From UBA9653 sp014859835 (GTDB lineage: Archaea > Thermoplasmatota > Thermoplasmata > UBA10834), in contig JACZKW010000056.1 of NCBI GenBank assembly GCA_014859835.1, forward strand, positions 1-17,111: a stretch of 17,111 bases of DNA, in the 5' to 3' direction. The notes under the pieces are model-generated. The model saw nothing but the letters and a program-made list of their open reading frames with translations. It was not told the DNA's origin and searched no databases. Each line of letters starts with the position of its first letter. The stretch's first letter is position 1. Of the stretch, positions 16,361 through 17,111 are shown piece by piece. The translations under genes and the position numbers were made by a program.

Positions 16361-16372
16361 TCTTAAGCCTTT
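16361..16372 (-). promoter_or_regulatory. Probable BRE/TATA promoter of the GTPase gene
   Basis: The minus strand reads AAAGGCTTAAGA, matching the AAAGGCTTA core of the APC transporter promoter. A start about 25 bases downstream, near 16339, would give a leader of about 36 bases that contains the ribosome site. The box is not a strong TATA, so confidence is moderate. Confidence 0.4.
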
Positions 16373-16498
16373 GGTAAATCGCTGGCACTCGTACATTTTC
16401 ATTCGCGGGGTTAGGATGATGGCTGTCAACGTTGATAGTCAAGGATCTACGAACTGACATCAGCAGATGTATGGGTCATCGCTTCTAGGCGAGAGGGG

Positions 16499-16602
16499 GA
16501 GGACTTGGATGGACATCTCCGAGGGATACAGTAGTCCAATCGTAGTCCTCTAGGGTCAGGTCTCAAACTCGTGAACAGTCTCTTTCGAGACCTCGTGATC
16601 CC
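16499..16602. ncRNA. Candidate structured RNA element (two adjacent stems)
   Basis: Stem 1: GAGGACT (16499-16505) pairs with AGTCCTC (16544-16550) and continues after a five-base bulge with TGGA/TCCA. Stem 2: GGG-TCA-GGTCTC (16553-16564) pairs with GAGACC (16587-16592), then TGA (16596-16598) and CCC (16600-16602), about 12 pairs with two small bulges. Inside stem 2 a second pairing is possible: GTCTC at 16579-16583 can form a tight hairpin with GAGAC; on the minus strand this has a GAAA tetraloop. The direct repeat CTCGTGA occurs twice (16568 and 16592). The strand is unknown, and it matches no RNA family I recognise. Confidence 0.35.
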
Positions 16603-16785
16603 ATTCAATAATGATTCCGCGAATCCATCAATGACGGACAACAGATGTGGGACTCTTTTGCAATGCACCAGAATACAACCGAAATGATTTGTGAGATAAG
16701 TGAATAGCACTTTTTCTCACATAACTCCCGATGACGTCGTCAAGCGAACGATGGCTTTTTCAACCATTGCGTTAGTCATGCGATC

Positions 16786-17111
16786 GTGACGGACATCACG
16801 GACCTAATAGATGCGCTTCGAGCGGCCGTCGAGGAGTGCATCGGTCAAGAACCAGAGGTTGCAGTAGCATATTCCGGAGGATTAGACAGCTCCATAATCA
16901 ATTCATTGGCGACGGAGGTCGCTTCCACTTCGCGTTACACGTGCGCCGTACGGGAATCACCGGATGACAGATTGGTGAGAGAGATGGTGAACGAGCAGCG
17001 GATTCCGCCGACGGTCATCGTGCTTTCCGAACCGAGGCTCATAGCTCATGTCAGGGAGGCTGCATATGCATTGAACACGACGAATCCGGTGCAGATAGCA
17101 TACTCGATACC
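16786..17111 (+). CDS. Asparagine-synthase-like PP-loop ATP pyrophosphatase (partial, N-terminal)
   Basis: The first 108 codons lie in the window and the frame runs off its end. SGGLDS at residues 30-35 is the PP-loop of ATP pyrophosphatases, preceded by the strand EVAVAY and followed by SIINSLA, as in the synthetase domain of asparagine synthase. No glutaminase domain precedes it, so it resembles the stand-alone archaeal asparagine-synthase-like proteins that adenylate a substrate before amidation or a related transfer. Other PP-loop enzymes such as NAD synthase or tRNA-modifying enzymes cannot be excluded from this part alone. The GTG at 16786 is the best start: the frame upstream is open but has no ATG near it, and a weak T-rich element (GGCTTTTTCA) lies about 26 bases before it. 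Confidence 0.8.
   Translation, partial: MTDITDLIDALRAAVEECIGQEPEVAVAYSGGLDSSIINSLATEVASTSRYTCAVRESPDDRLVREMVNEQRIPPTVIVLSEPRLIAHVREAAYALNTTNPVQIAYSI

Larger units (their letters stand above)
16303..16785. other. 483-base intergenic region between the GTPase and PP-loop genes
   Basis: This divergent spacer holds the GTPase ribosome site and promoter, a near-perfect palindrome CTGTCAACGTTGATAG at 16423-16438 (one mismatched pair), the compound hairpin at 16499-16602 (separate entry), an inverted repeat GTGAG/CTCAC at 16691-16720, and TGACGTCGTCA, a perfect palindrome around a central base, at 16732-16742, about 45 bases before the next gene. An 87-codon minus-strand frame at 16447-16710 does not look coding. 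The palindromes are candidate operators, and no regulator can be named. Confidence 0.45.

Noticed and set aside
16413..16461. Possible box C/D small RNA (ATGATGG ... TTGATAG ... CTGA)
   Set aside because: The C box is imperfect, there is no D' box, and the spacing between the C-like boxes is too short for a guide.
16447..16710. 87-codon minus-strand frame in the GTPase/PP-loop spacer
   Set aside because: The composition does not resemble the neighbouring proteins, there is no ribosome site, and it overlaps the compound hairpin.
1..17111. CRISPR arrays, insertion sequences, tRNA or rRNA genes
   Set aside because: No regularly spaced direct repeats, transposase motifs, terminal inverted repeats, tRNA T-arm/CCA patterns or rRNA-like conserved segments were seen by eye; a tRNAscan or Infernal run would be decisive.

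Overview
The window looks like a chromosomal segment from an archaeon, most likely of the Thermoplasmatota. That placement is an inference from gene content and promoter style, not a measured phylogeny. The evidence is an overlapping mre11-rad50 pair, BRE/TATA promoters about 25 bases upstream of starts, several genes whose start codon lies where the transcript should begin (leaderless mRNAs), a Rab-like small GTPase, and a giant surface protein of a type I associate with this phylum. No mobile element, CRISPR array, tRNA or rRNA was seen. Base composition looks even throughout.

Layout, left to right. (1) 1-3678, plus strand: the tail of an unidentified gene, then mre11 and rad50, each overlapping the next by a few bases, forming a double-strand-break repair operon. 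(2) 3684-5610, minus strand: a SprT-like HExxH metallopeptidase, a hairpin-plus-T-run terminator, then a DUF72 TIM-barrel protein with its own leaderless promoter. (3) 5662-7253, plus strand: a membrane-anchored M28 aminopeptidase overlapping a Nudix hydrolase. The metallopeptidase and the M28 gene diverge from one quasi-palindromic TATA element. (4) 7250-9535, minus strand: an APC-family amino-acid transporter with a cytoplasmic UspA domain, followed in the same frame, directly after a TAG, by a second UspA domain with no start codon of its own at its true beginning. (5) 9723-11420, plus strand: a DUF885 zinc-peptidase-like protein. (6) 11431-16302, minus strand: a Rab-like GTPase followed by a 1408-residue single-pass surface protein with Ig-like and cadherin-like repeats outside and a small longin/roadblock-like domain inside. 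(7) 16786-end, plus strand: the start of an asparagine-synthase-type PP-loop protein. A 483-base gap before it carries a compound hairpin and operator-like palindromes.

The most interesting unit is (6). A large ectodomain is joined through one membrane helix to a fold that, in other lineages, binds or regulates small GTPases, and a complete GTPase is encoded directly upstream on the same strand. This could be a transmembrane receptor-GTPase signalling pair. Other points are the TAG dividing APC-Usp from a second Usp domain, the shared bidirectional TATA, and the structured element near 16500-16600. Three convergent gene pairs end within 10 bases of each other or overlap, so this is a compact genome. 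Peptide and amino-acid handling recurs in the middle of the window: M28 peptidase, DUF885, the SprT-like enzyme, the APC transporter and the asparagine-synthase-like protein.
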